Positions 19,919 to 28,265 of a DNA stretch of 64,000 nucleotides are shown piece by piece. This DNA comes from Verrucomicrobiales bacterium. Its GTDB lineage: Bacteria; Verrucomicrobiota; Verrucomicrobiia; Verrucomicrobiales; DEV007. How positions within the stretch are numbered: the first letter of the stretch is position 1; every line of letters starts with the position of its first letter. The notes beneath the pieces are model-generated. The model did no database searches. It saw only the letters and a list, made by a program, of their open reading frames with translations, and was not told the origin of the DNA. The stretch is from positions 1 to 64,000 of the forward strand of contig JAPYUT010000010.1 of NCBI GenBank assembly GCA_029940475.1, in the 5' to 3' direction. The translations under genes and the position numbers were made by a program.

Positions 19919-20792
19919 GGGAGCTCACACCGCACTTGTTACGCCATTCAGGAACCATGAGTTCGATGAACCGGCTTTTCGTAAACTAATCGAGAACCAA
20001 TTTGATAACGGCATTTCCGGAGTTGTCCCATGTGGCACTACAGGCGAATCCCCAACCCTGTCGCATTCCGAGCACCAACGTGTTATAGAAGTTGCCATCG
20101 ATGCCTCCTCCGGGAGAGGCTTGGTGATCGCCGGCACCGGTTCTAATTCGACCCGCGAAGCCATTGCCATGACACAGGCAGCAGAAAAGGCAGGGGCTAA
20201 TGCCGCTCTGTTGGTCTGCCCTTATTATAACAAACCCTCACAAGAGGGCCTATACCAGCACTACAAAGCGATCGCCGAATCCACCGACCTCCCGATCATG
20301 CTCTACAGTATCCCCGGTCGCTCAGTAATTGAGATCAGCGTTGAGACCCAGTCCCGCCTGCACGAAACATGCCCGAATATCATGGCAATGAAGGAAGCCG
20401 GCGGTAAAGCCGAACGCGTTAGCGAAATACTTGAGCAACTGCCGGACTCATACCAGGTCCTCAGCGGCGACGACGCACTTACCCTTTCATTCATGGAGCT
20501 CGGCGCCGTTGGCGTTATCAGCGTTGCCTCCAATCTCATCCCGGCAAAACTTGCAATGCTTGTCTCCACAATGCTCGCAGGCGATCACGAAAAGGCCATG
20601 CAAATCAACGCGGAATGCACCTCACTTTTCAACGGCCTTCTCTCCCTCGACACTAATCCTGTGCCAATCAAGGAGGCACTAGCACTAACCGGAGTCATTA
20701 CCAATCAATTACGATTACCTATGATTGGACTCTGCGATAATAAGAGACAACAGTTGCAGCAAATACTCAACGAACTCGGGTTAACCGGGTAA
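19911..20792 (+). CDS. dapA: 4-Hydroxy-tetrahydrodipicolinate synthase
   Basis: ATG 19911 is chosen as start (product MFKGAHTALVTPF..., 293 aa), because GAGGGG lies 6-11 nt upstream and it overlaps the dapF stop by 8 nt. The family motifs are all present: CGTTGESPTLSH, YYNKPSQEGLYQHY (catalytic Tyr) and the Schiff-base Lys in AMKEAGG. It condenses pyruvate with aspartate semialdehyde, the committed step to diaminopimelate/lysine. It is followed 47 bp later by dapB. Confidence 0.97.
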   Translation: MFKGAHTALVTPFRNHEFDEPAFRKLIENQFDNGISGVVPCGTTGESPTLSHSEHQRVIEVAIDASSGRGLVIAGTGSNSTREAIAMTQAAEKAGANAALLVCPYYNKPSQEGLYQHYKAIAESTDLPIMLYSIPGRSVIEISVETQSRLHETCPNIMAMKEAGGKAERVSEILEQLPDSYQVLSGDDALTLSFMELGAVGVISVASNLIPAKLAMLVSTMLAGDHEKAMQINAECTSLFNGLLSLDTNPVPIKEALALTGVITNQLRLPMIGLCDNKRQQLQQILNELGLTG

Positions 20793-20839
20793 ACTGAATT
20801 CTCAAATTTCATTTCTTCGATCCAGTTATTCCCAGAATA

Positions 20840-21586
20840 ATGTCCAGCCCCACAAAAATACTCGTTACCGGATGCAACGGACGAATGGGGCAATCCGTGA
20901 TCGCCTGCAGTGAACCGGATGGATCCATCGAAATTGGAGCCCGCATTGACATCGGCGACTGCCTGGAAACCGCACTCGATAAATGCGACGCAGTAATAGA
21001 TTTCAGTTTTCATGCCTTCACGACTCAACTTGTGACTGCCTGCCTCACGATGGAGAAGCCAGCTGTCATCGGCACTACCGGACATTCTGAACAAGAGTTG
21101 CAGACCATCAAAGCTTCAGCCTCTAAGATTCCCCTCGTAATGTCGCCTAATTTCAGCATTGGAGTTAACATGCTTTTCTGGCTGACGCGTAAAACAACTG
21201 CAATCCTGGGAGACGGTTACGATCTCGAAGTTGTGGAGATGCATCATCGCATGAAGCAGGACTCCCCCAGCGGCACAGCCAAGCATCTCGGCGAGATCCT
21301 TGCAGAGGCAACCGGCCTTTCATACAAGGACGACACCCGGCACGGTCGTCAGGGCATTGTTGGCACCCGCACAGAACGCGAAATCGGGATGCACTCAATG
21401 CGAGGCGGCGACGTAATCGGTGATCATACTGTAATCTATGCCTCATCAGGCGAGCGGGTGGAACTCACTCATAAGGCCTCCAGTCGCAACACCTTCGCTA
21501 ACGGTGCCCTTCGTGCTGTAAAGTGGCTCACAAACAAAACCCCCGGCCTCTACGATATGCAAGATGTCCTTGGACTCCGCGATTGA
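20840..21586 (+). CDS. dapB: 4-Hydroxy-tetrahydrodipicolinate reductase
   Basis: A 248-residue NAD(P)H-dependent enzyme acting just after DapA. The N-terminal Rossmann motif VTGCNGRMGQ, GTTGHSEQE, and the substrate and catalytic motif EMHHRMKQDSPSGTAK are all visible. The C-terminal region of about 45 residues completes the dimer fold. The end overlaps folK by 23 nt in a different frame, so the two are probably translationally coupled. Confidence 0.97.
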   Translation: MSSPTKILVTGCNGRMGQSVIACSEPDGSIEIGARIDIGDCLETALDKCDAVIDFSFHAFTTQLVTACLTMEKPAVIGTTGHSEQELQTIKASASKIPLVMSPNFSIGVNMLFWLTRKTTAILGDGYDLEVVEMHHRMKQDSPSGTAKHLGEILAEATGLSYKDDTRHGRQGIVGTRTEREIGMHSMRGGDVIGDHTVIYASSGERVELTHKASSRNTFANGALRAVKWLTNKTPGLYDMQDVLGLRD

Positions 21587-22112
21587 GATTGAGCACAATG
21601 CTCAATACCTTGAGTTCGGAATCGCATTCGGCTCAAACCTTGGTGATCGGCTCGCCAATCTGAGCGCAGCCAAACAACAACTTCTCTCACTCTGCTGCTG
21701 CCCGGACAAGGCGATATTCTCGCCGGTGTTCGAATCAATCCCCGTTGATTGCGCCCCTGAAACCAGGTCCTTCTTTAACGCCGTCGGCGAATTACCTTTC
21801 GACTCACTTCCAGAGCATCTCCTTAGCAAGTGCCTCCGGATTGAGAAAAATCTCGGCCGCCCAAACGTTCATAAAAATAATTCTCCGCGCACCATCGATC
21901 TCGACCTGCTTTATGCAGGCAATAAGATTCATAGCGACGCCAATCTTACAATTCCCCACCCCAGGCTGAAAATTCGTTTATTTGTAGTAGCTCCGCTCGC
22001 GCTGATCCGACCAGACCTCCGCCTTCCCGGAGAGCAACTTACCATTAATGACCACTTAAAAAAGCTCTCCGCCAAACAATCACCACTTCGCATGGTCACC
22101 CAACACTGGTAA
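21564..22112 (+). CDS. folK: 2-Amino-4-hydroxy-6-hydroxymethyldihydropteridine pyrophosphokinase
   Basis: A 182-residue HPPK with an N-terminal extension of about 18 residues before the first strand. FGSNLGDR, PETRSFFNAV and the metal-binding signature NSPRTIDLDLL are present. It transfers pyrophosphate from ATP to the pterin in folate synthesis, in the cytoplasm. The start ATG 21564 lies inside dapB. The stop overlaps the panB start (TAATG), so the order dapB-folK-panB is tightly coupled although the pathways differ. Confidence 0.95.
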   Translation: MSLDSAIEIEHNAQYLEFGIAFGSNLGDRLANLSAAKQQLLSLCCCPDKAIFSPVFESIPVDCAPETRSFFNAVGELPFDSLPEHLLSKCLRIEKNLGRPNVHKNNSPRTIDLDLLYAGNKIHSDANLTIPHPRLKIRLFVVAPLALIRPDLRLPGEQLTINDHLKKLSAKQSPLRMVTQHW

Positions 22113-22897
22113 TGGACGATTCAACTCCGCTGTCCAACCCCAAAAAACTTGATCGCTTTATAAAGCGAAAGGGAAATCCTCCGCCGATAAGCGCGCTCAC
22201 CGCTTACGACTACCCGGTCGCAAGGCTGCTTGATGAGGCCGGTATAGAAATAATTCTGGTGGGCGATTCACTGGGAATGATGGTATTCGGGCACGAAGAT
22301 ACCACGCAAGTAACTGTTGAAATGATGATTCACCACACCAAAGCCTGCCGAAAAGCAGTACGCAACGCGGTCCTTGTAGCTGACCTCCCCTTCCACAGCT
22401 ACGAAATTCCCCATGACGCGGCGGCTACCGCTCAATTACTGACAGAAGCCGGAGCCGATGCCGTAAAGCTTGAAGGCGGCATCGAAATCATCCCGCAGAT
22501 AAATGCAATCATTCACTCCGGCATCGCCGTGATGGGTCATATAGGAATGCTACCTCAACGCGTCAGGGAGGAGGGAGGATACAAGAAAAAAGGCAAGACA
22601 AAAAGCGGCGCTCAACGACTGCTCACTGATGCCGCCGAGCTTGATGCCGCCGGAGTAAAGGTAATCGTGCTTGAAAACATGGTGGCTGAACTTGCGGGAA
22701 AAATCACAGCCGCCGTATCAACCCCTACCATTGGCATCGGCGCCGGACCCGATTGTGACGGTCAGATTCTGGTTATCAACGACCTGCTAGGAAGCTACCC
22801 CTGGTTTTGTCCCGGTTTCGCAAAATCGCATGCCAATCTCGCTTCGGAAACATCCCGCGCGGCAAGAGAGTTTATTGAAAATCTTACCGAACTTTAA
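22112..22897 (+). CDS. panB: 3-Methyl-2-oxobutanoate hydroxymethyltransferase
   Basis: A 261-residue TIM-barrel enzyme of pantothenate/CoA synthesis that transfers a hydroxymethyl group from methylene-tetrahydrofolate to 2-oxoisovalerate. Motifs ALTAYDYPVARL, VGDSLGMM, EGG, GHIGMLPQ and IGIGAGPDCDGQILV are present. Its folate cofactor gives a plausible link to the overlapping folK. It is the last gene of the plus-strand run and faces accA across a 25-bp gap. Confidence 0.97.
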   Translation: MDDSTPLSNPKKLDRFIKRKGNPPPISALTAYDYPVARLLDEAGIEIILVGDSLGMMVFGHEDTTQVTVEMMIHHTKACRKAVRNAVLVADLPFHSYEIPHDAAATAQLLTEAGADAVKLEGGIEIIPQINAIIHSGIAVMGHIGMLPQRVREEGGYKKKGKTKSGAQRLLTDAAELDAAGVKVIVLENMVAELAGKITAAVSTPTIGIGAGPDCDGQILVINDLLGSYPWFCPGFAKSHANLASETSRAAREFIENLTEL

Positions 22898-22922
22898 CCA
22901 GGATCGCGTAAGCCCGATGCGA

Positions 22923-23780
22923 TCAAGATTCAGTCTCATCAAACTGCCCCATCCGACGAAACTTCGCGTACCGCCGCTCCAGCAATTCATCTATTGGCAC
23001 ATTGACTATGTCTTTAAGGTTCCTTACAATCGCAGCCTTAAGTAAATCTGCCGCAACGGCGGGATCAGAATGAGCGCCATTTTTAGGCTCGGGAACAATT
23101 TCATCGATAACCTCAAGCCGGTTTAGATTATTAGCATCAAGTTTCATCGCCTCGGCCGCCTCTTGGGCGTGCTTACGATCCTTCCAGAGAATAGCGGCGC
23201 ACCCTTCGGGACTAATTACCGAGTAATAAGCATTCTCCATCATTAACACCCGGTCGGCCACGCCTATGCCTAGCGCTCCTCCAGATCCGCCCTCACCAAT
23301 AACCGCAGCTACAACCGGAGTGCGCAGTAGCATCATCTCCCTAAGGTTGAATGCAATTGCCTCCGCGATATTTCTTTCTTCAGCACCAATGCCAGGATAA
23401 GCGCCCGGAGTGTCAATGATTGTCACCACCGGCAGCCCAAACTTCTCGGCCATGCGCATCACCCGCAAAGCTTTACGATAACCCTCCGGGTTGGCACTTC
23501 CGAAGTTGCGCCTCAGCTTCTCCCTGGTCTCACGACCCTTCTCATGACCAATAACAACACATCGCTGCCCGGCTATCCTAGCAAGTCCCGCAGGCATCGC
23601 TGCGTCATCCCCAATGTGACGATCGCCGTGAAGCTCAATAAATTCCTCGAAACATGATGCCACATAATCAAGCATCATCGGCCGCATCGGATGCCGTGCC
23701 AATTGCACTCTTTGCCACGGCGAAATCCCCTTCTTCTGCCTGGTTCGCGGTCTTTTGGTTGCAGCCTTCTTAGATGGCAT
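22923..23780 (-). CDS. accA: Acetyl-CoA carboxylase carboxyltransferase subunit alpha
   Basis: Start ATG 23780 is preferred over an in-frame TTG at 23789; the product is 285 residues. A basic N-terminal tail (KKAATKRPRTRQKK) precedes the crotonase-like carboxyltransferase domain, with DTPGAYPGIGAEERNIAEAI and GEGGSGGALGIG (oxyanion glycines). With AccD it moves carboxyl from biotin-AccB to acetyl-CoA, giving malonyl-CoA. It is somewhat shorter than the roughly 320-residue E. coli form. No accD, accB or accC is in the window; acpP lies 1.6 kb upstream on the same strand. Confidence 0.96.
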   Translation of the reverse strand: MPSKKAATKRPRTRQKKGISPWQRVQLARHPMRPMMLDYVASCFEEFIELHGDRHIGDDAAMPAGLARIAGQRCVVIGHEKGRETREKLRRNFGSANPEGYRKALRVMRMAEKFGLPVVTIIDTPGAYPGIGAEERNIAEAIAFNLREMMLLRTPVVAAVIGEGGSGGALGIGVADRVLMMENAYYSVISPEGCAAILWKDRKHAQEAAEAMKLDANNLNRLEVIDEIVPEPKNGAHSDPAVAADLLKAAIVRNLKDIVNVPIDELLERRYAKFRRMGQFDETES

Positions 23781-23831
23781 AATCAGCAATTCTGATAGTT
23801 TATCCGAAATACACCATGAAGTTCAAGTTAA

Positions 23832-24743
23832 CTATTTACGAACATGAACCTTCGTGCCCCGCCGAATCAAAAGGGCAAGCTCTTCAAGATCTCCACGGTT
23901 AAGGAAAAATCCTGTGGTATATTTGTTCTTTTCGACACTAACACTTATCGACCTTAGGGGCACTCCCCTGCGCACACAACGCAACTCCTTGTCTGCAGCT
24001 ATATATCTTGAGGTAGCAACCGGAATGAGAGTCGCTCCGCTCCCCACAATCAGGGATTTAATCTCAGTATCAAACTCCGAAGAGGAATTCTGAGGTAATC
24101 TATACCCCTCCAAATGGTATTCCTTAAAGAATTTACCGGCCCCCATACTCAACGTCAATGTCTTCTCCGACAAACTGATCAAGATACTGAACTCAAGCGG
24201 ACTTACAATAAGTTGGTCTCCCTTCTGCAAACCAGTCCCCATCCTGCCATTGACGTGAATAACGTAACCCACTGTTGATCTTGTCCGTTGAGCAATACGC
24301 ACAAGGGTATCGCCGTTTTGGACAATATATTCCCCCTTCCCCGGAGTCACTGACTTGGAAAGCAAACGATCCACGTTAATCTCACCAACTACACGTTTAG
24401 CTTCAGCGTAAAATTCCGAGTCATCGTAGAATTTCATCAACTCATGGAGCTTTTCAACTCCTCCCCGCAATGCCCCTGTGGAAAGCAGGGCGACAGACTC
24501 CTCATAAGTTTTGGCTCCGTGATCAATTTTCTTTTTCGCTCGCTTTCGAATCTTCGCTATTTCGATCTCCATCTGCCTTTCGGGCACAATCATCTTCTCC
24601 CACACGTAGAAAACCCCAAATCCCGAAACTGCAAGCAACGCCAGTGCTATAAATGCAGAAAGTAACCTGAAATACACTCTCACGACAAACGCAATACGCA
24701 GGTTCCCATTAGAGGAATCCGCGTCGCTTGAAATCGAACACAT
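23832..24743 (-). CDS. LysM protein with degenerate L,D-transpeptidase (YkuD)-like tail
   Basis: ATG 24743 is chosen as start because AGGGA lies about 5 nt upstream; the product is 303 residues. One TM helix lies at about 27-48, then a helical, coiled region (50-130), a LysM domain (138-182, EYIVQNGDTLVRIAQR) and a tail (184-303). The tail aligns by eye with a YkuD L,D-transpeptidase: ISLSEKTLTLSMGAGKFF at the start, a T-x-x-P-x-A-T-x-x-Y-I segment, and RGDLEELALLIRRGTKVHV at the end. The S-x-G-C-I/R catalytic motif is replaced by YTTGFFLN, so the catalytic Cys is absent. A periplasmic peptidoglycan-binding, non-catalytic role is inferred. It overlaps the preceding gene by 35 nt. Confidence 0.8.
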   Translation of the reverse strand: MCSISSDADSSNGNLRIAFVVRVYFRLLSAFIALALLAVSGFGVFYVWEKMIVPERQMEIEIAKIRKRAKKKIDHGAKTYEESVALLSTGALRGGVEKLHELMKFYDDSEFYAEAKRVVGEINVDRLLSKSVTPGKGEYIVQNGDTLVRIAQRTRSTVGYVIHVNGRMGTGLQKGDQLIVSPLEFSILISLSEKTLTLSMGAGKFFKEYHLEGYRLPQNSSSEFDTEIKSLIVGSGATLIPVATSRYIAADKELRCVRRGVPLRSISVSVEKNKYTTGFFLNRGDLEELALLIRRGTKVHVRK

Positions 24744-25251
24744 TGATTCCCTGTGACATTCCAATCATTTCAACCGTGAACTTCAACAGGCAAACCTCCC
24801 AGGCGTCATCAACCCCATGGATAACCACGGCAAGCGGGTTCGATGCCTGCCGAGCACGTTCCATCACCTTGTCCCTGACTGACTCAAAAGGTTCAGACAC
24901 AATATCCTCACTCACTTTGTCTTTCCTGAAATTAAAACCATACTTCAGTATTGAAAGATCCGTTGCGTTCTCGTGAAGCCATTGCGAAAAAGCCTCTGCC
25001 TGCTCCCCGAACCCCTCAAACACAAAATCAGCATAACTTTCGGGTTTAATGATTGTCGGCCGCTCAGCATGCAAGACACCTTCCCTCACCCTCGTCTCAC
25101 TGATACTGTCCATCAACTCGGAGATAAGATGAAACTCAAAAGACGTACTGCCAAATGTGTCAATTCGGCGATCAGGCTCAAGCAATATCTTCGTTGATTC
25201 GAGGGCGTATTGAATGTCGTCTTGAGAATACATGCGTAATTCCAATCGCAT
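24709..25251 (-). CDS. Hypothetical protein (180 aa), coupled to the LysM gene
   Basis: A soluble, acidic 180-residue product starting at ATG 25251 (alternative ATG 25233). I do not recognise the family. It has no signal peptide or TM segment. The C-terminal half, PLAVVIHGVDDAWEVCLLKFTVEMIGMSQGINVFDFKRRG, looks like an alpha/beta core. The 35-nt overlap with the LysM gene downstream suggests cotranslation and perhaps a shared function. Confidence 0.75.
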   Translation of the reverse strand: MRLELRMYSQDDIQYALESTKILLEPDRRIDTFGSTSFEFHLISELMDSISETRVREGVLHAERPTIIKPESYADFVFEGFGEQAEAFSQWLHENATDLSILKYGFNFRKDKVSEDIVSEPFESVRDKVMERARQASNPLAVVIHGVDDAWEVCLLKFTVEMIGMSQGINVFDFKRRGFL

Positions 25252-25365
25252 TCAACTCAAAGCAGAGCAGTCCCAAAAATAACCTCACGATGTTCAGCCT
25301 TTATCGCCTGCGAAAATTCCTTTATATGCCCGCTAACGTCACCGCCACGGGCTCCCTGAGTGCGA

Positions 25366-25617
25366 CTACTCGCCGTCACCACTTTTGTTGGCCTCAATGT
25401 AGCGTACCACATCCCCGACGGAAGTAAGTTTTTCAGCGTCATCATCCGGAACTTCAACATCAAACTCTTCCTCGAAAGCCATAACCAATTCAACTGTATC
25501 AAGAGAATCGGCTCCAAGGTCCTCAATGAACTTGGCTTCAGCTTTGACTTGATCGGCACCAACTCCTAGTTGCTCTACGATGATATCCTTGACTTTTTCT
25601 TCGATGTTATCAGGCAT
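25366..25617 (-). CDS. acpP: Acyl carrier protein
   Basis: An 83-residue acidic four-helix protein. The phosphopantetheine site [12 protein letters not shown] has Ser38 as the attachment residue, and the helix [18 protein letters not shown] is typical of type II fatty-acid-synthase ACP. It carries growing acyl chains in the cytoplasm. It lies 114 bp upstream of the 180-aa gene and in the same strand block as accA, but no fab genes are adjacent. Confidence 0.97.
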   Translation of the reverse strand: MPDNIEEKVKDIIVEQLGVGADQVKAEAKFIEDLGADSLDTVELVMAFEEEFDVEVPDDDAEKLTSVGDVVRYIEANKSGDGE

Positions 25618-25711
25618 ATATAAACTATTAAAGGTAAGTTAACTTCTCGGTATAGCTCCCGGAACCGCATTTAGCAACCTATTTTGCCGGGCTTTTTAAA
25701 TACACTCTAAT

Positions 25712-26734
25712 TCAATCTTCACCAGATCGAACCTGTTCACTCCCTGTGCCGACGTTTTTCTTTAGCTCATTGCCCCCCTTCAAGTCAACCATATCCACCT
25801 TGGCCGTCTCAATAAGGCGCCCGCTGAAGTTCACAAGTAAGCGGTCAAGAATGTTGTCAGCCTCTTTATACTTAAGGTCATCAATGACGGTGCGCTTTTC
25901 AACACCGGCCTCATTACGGTAGCGAACGTAAGCAAGCCCCTTCTTGTCCCATTTTCGGGTATCTATCTCAAAAACCGACTCGAAAAAGACTCTGGTGCCT
26001 CCCTCTGTTGTAAGAGACTCCCCGTCAGCGGACAAATTGCGACGTCTATTGAACAATGCCCAGCCAAAGGTTGCAAGGCTCATTACCCAAAGGAAATAGG
26101 CAATGAAAAACTGACCGTTGATCTCGGATGCCGAATGATAATGGGGATCTTTCGTGCTCCACCCCTTCTGCCCTGAGGTGACACCATAAAAGGCCCAGTC
26201 ACGCTTTTTTGCCGCACCATCAAATGCACTCTTAAGCCCAACCCATCCATACAGCCCAAACTTAGATTCAGAGGTCGCCTCCTCCTTGGTTGCCGGAACA
26301 TCATTATCACGGGCGTATTCTCCCCATGTGAGCACTCCCTTTGCTCCGGCCTGGAAAGCTCCTTGGAGAAGTCTCTCATCATTTATTCGGTCAATTGCAT
26401 CTCTCCCTGCAGCAGAAATCCTATAATCCCTCCATGACCGAGGTTTACCGCCTTCGGAATGCGCCATCTTAACAAGAGCCAGTGCCTCGGATCCATCAGC
26501 AAGCGCAGCATCTTTCAAGATTTCGTCTTTGGCCCGGAATAAATCCCAGGCAACTCCATCCGCAGCCGCATCAAAACCACGCTTGGCAATCGCCACGATG
26601 TTCTTATTTGGCCATCCTACCTGACCATCATAGAAGAACCAGAGCCCGCCAAAAGTCATTAGGCCCATAATTAGGAGCATTCGCCTATAATACCAAAAAG
26701 CGATAGTGCACTTAATCTCTGCCGAATCTGACAT
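25712..26734 (-). CDS. Hypothetical membrane protein with two TM segments
   Basis: ATG 26734 is preferred over an in-frame GTG at 26776; the product is about 340 residues. The first TM is near residues 15-38 (MLLIMGLMTFGGLWFFY), followed by a soluble stretch of about 170 residues. The second TM (FFIAYFLWVMSLATFGWALF) precedes a C-terminal soluble domain of about 125 residues that includes VFFESVFEIDTRKWDKKGLAYV and EAGVEKRTVIDDLKYKEADNIL. The family is not recognised. The soluble stretch between the TMs probably lies outside and the C-terminal domain inside. It is the first gene of the minus-strand block ending at accA. Confidence 0.75.
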   Translation of the reverse strand: MSDSAEIKCTIAFWYYRRMLLIMGLMTFGGLWFFYDGQVGWPNKNIVAIAKRGFDAAADGVAWDLFRAKDEILKDAALADGSEALALVKMAHSEGGKPRSWRDYRISAAGRDAIDRINDERLLQGAFQAGAKGVLTWGEYARDNDVPATKEEATSESKFGLYGWVGLKSAFDGAAKKRDWAFYGVTSGQKGWSTKDPHYHSASEINGQFFIAYFLWVMSLATFGWALFNRRRNLSADGESLTTEGGTRVFFESVFEIDTRKWDKKGLAYVRYRNEAGVEKRTVIDDLKYKEADNILDRLLVNFSGRLIETAKVDMVDLKGGNELKKNVGTGSEQVRSGED

Positions 26735-26824
26735 GGGATTGTTTTTAGCCCCAACTCGACCTTCAATCAAGTTCACAGTAACTTGCGCTGAACCTACTGT
26801 CCGTTTAGATAACCCCTATATTCC

Positions 26825-27985
26825 ATGAGCTTCGTTGACACCCTCGATCGGCTTCCCGAGACAGATTCAGCCTCCATACTACGTTTCCGGAGCCTTTTGC
26901 TGCCAAAGAATCGGGATGAACTGGAGCAAATGGCCCGTCAATCCTCAGCAATCACGCGGCAACATTTCGGCCGCACTATACGGCTTTTTGCCCCACTTTA
27001 TCTTTCTAATGAATGTATCAACAACTGCTCTTACTGCGGCTTCTCCCGAGATAACCCCATCCTTCGGGTAACTCTCAGTGTCGATCAGGTTGTTGCGGAA
27101 GCTAAACACCTTGCTGCCCTGGGCTTTAGAAACATTCTCCTTGTGGCCGGAGAGCATCCAAGATTTGTTTCAGAGGGCTATCTGCAGAAATGCATCACCG
27201 CAATTCACGATTTTATCCCCTCTGTCGGGCTTGAAGTCGGGCCGATGGAAACCCCTGAGTATTCCCTTATGGTTGAAGCCGGTTGCGAAGGGTTGGTTAT
27301 TTATCAGGAGAGTTACGATCGCTCTGCTTATGCGAAGCTACATACCGCGGGACCAAAGAAAAATTTTAACTGGAGACTCGATTGCCCTGAAAGGGCATAT
27401 GCCGCCGGGTTCCGGCGACTCGGAATCGGCGCTCTTTTCGGCCTTGCCGACTGGCGAAGCGAAGCAGAAAGCCTTGCCGCACACCTTGCCTACCTCCAGC
27501 GGCACTGCTGGAAAGCATCCTACAGCGTCAGCTTTCCCCGAATCCGTCCAGCTGCGGGCGACTTCCAGCCCATCACCCACTTTACCGACAGAAATTTCCT
27601 GCAGTTAGTGTGCGCTTTTCGCCTCAGTTTTCCTGAAGTCGGCATCGTATTAAGTACTAGGGAATCTGAAGTTTTCCGTAATGGCATCGCCCCACTTGGA
27701 ATAACTTCAATGAGTGCCGGAAGCCATACTGAACCTGGAGGGTATACCGGAAAAGGACACGATTCCCTTCACCTGACCATAAAGGGAAAAAGAGTGGAGT
27801 TAAATAACTCTACACAATCATTCAACAATAACACAGGTGCCACCCCGCAATTCGGCATTGCTGATCAAAGAAGTCCGGCGGAAGTGGCGTCTTCACTAAC
27901 GGACACAGGACTCGATCCCGTATGGAAAGACTGGGAAGGGGTAATCTTGCGCCAATCCCCACAGGGCTCCACATCGCTCAGCTAA
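26825..27985 (+). CDS. thiH: 2-Iminoacetate synthase (ThiH), radical SAM
   Basis: A 386-residue product. The radical-SAM cluster motif C-x3-C-x2-C is visible as CINNCSYCGF, preceded by RTIRLFAPLYLSNEC, typical of ThiH. YQESYDRSAYAKLHTAGPK and GIGALFGLADWR fit the family. It cleaves tyrosine to dehydroglycine for the thiazole of thiamine. The C-terminal part has an Asn/Gln-rich insert (about 330-350) before the conserved RSPAEV ... DPVWKDWE ending. thiS follows 21 bp downstream. No TPP riboswitch is evident upstream. Confidence 0.94.
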   Translation: MSFVDTLDRLPETDSASILRFRSLLLPKNRDELEQMARQSSAITRQHFGRTIRLFAPLYLSNECINNCSYCGFSRDNPILRVTLSVDQVVAEAKHLAALGFRNILLVAGEHPRFVSEGYLQKCITAIHDFIPSVGLEVGPMETPEYSLMVEAGCEGLVIYQESYDRSAYAKLHTAGPKKNFNWRLDCPERAYAAGFRRLGIGALFGLADWRSEAESLAAHLAYLQRHCWKASYSVSFPRIRPAAGDFQPITHFTDRNFLQLVCAFRLSFPEVGIVLSTRESEVFRNGIAPLGITSMSAGSHTEPGGYTGKGHDSLHLTIKGKRVELNNSTQSFNNNTGATPQFGIADQRSPAEVASSLTDTGLDPVWKDWEGVILRQSPQGSTSLS

Positions 27986-28006
27986 GCTCCACCTTGATTG
28001 CACACC

Positions 28007-28210
28007 ATGACGATCACCATCAATGGCAAATTCAACACAAATTTCGAAGACCCGCTGTACGTTTCAGAACTCATTGATAAACTCAATCTCTCCGCAACTC
28101 CTGTGCTTGTCGAAGTTGACAGGATTGCACTTCGCCCGCGTGAGCATTCCTCCGCTCGAGTTGTTGACGGCTCGGTGGTGGAGATTATAAGAATATCAGC
28201 CGGAGGTTGA
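28007..28210 (+). CDS. thiS: Sulfur carrier protein ThiS
   Basis: ATG 28007 starts a 67-residue ubiquitin-like protein (MTITINGKFNTNFEDP...). It ends in ISAGG, the C-terminal Gly-Gly that is adenylated and thiocarboxylated to deliver sulfur to the thiazole synthase. The length is normal. It is paired with thiH; thiG and thiF are not in the window. Confidence 0.95.
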   Translation: MTITINGKFNTNFEDPLYVSELIDKLNLSATPVLVEVDRIALRPREHSSARVVDGSVVEIIRISAGG

Positions 28211-28265
28211 TATAACTGTCGCTTTTTTGATTCTTTTTCAGGCAACCCGCAGATAAACCTTAAAA

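Noticed and set aside
22902-22924. Terminator hairpin between panB and accA (GATCGC/GCGATC)
   Set aside because: Only a 6-bp stem with an 11-nt loop, and no T-tract.
26735-26824. TPP riboswitch upstream of thiH
   Set aside because: Only 90 bp is available and the conserved CTGAGA and ACCTGA core elements are not seen.
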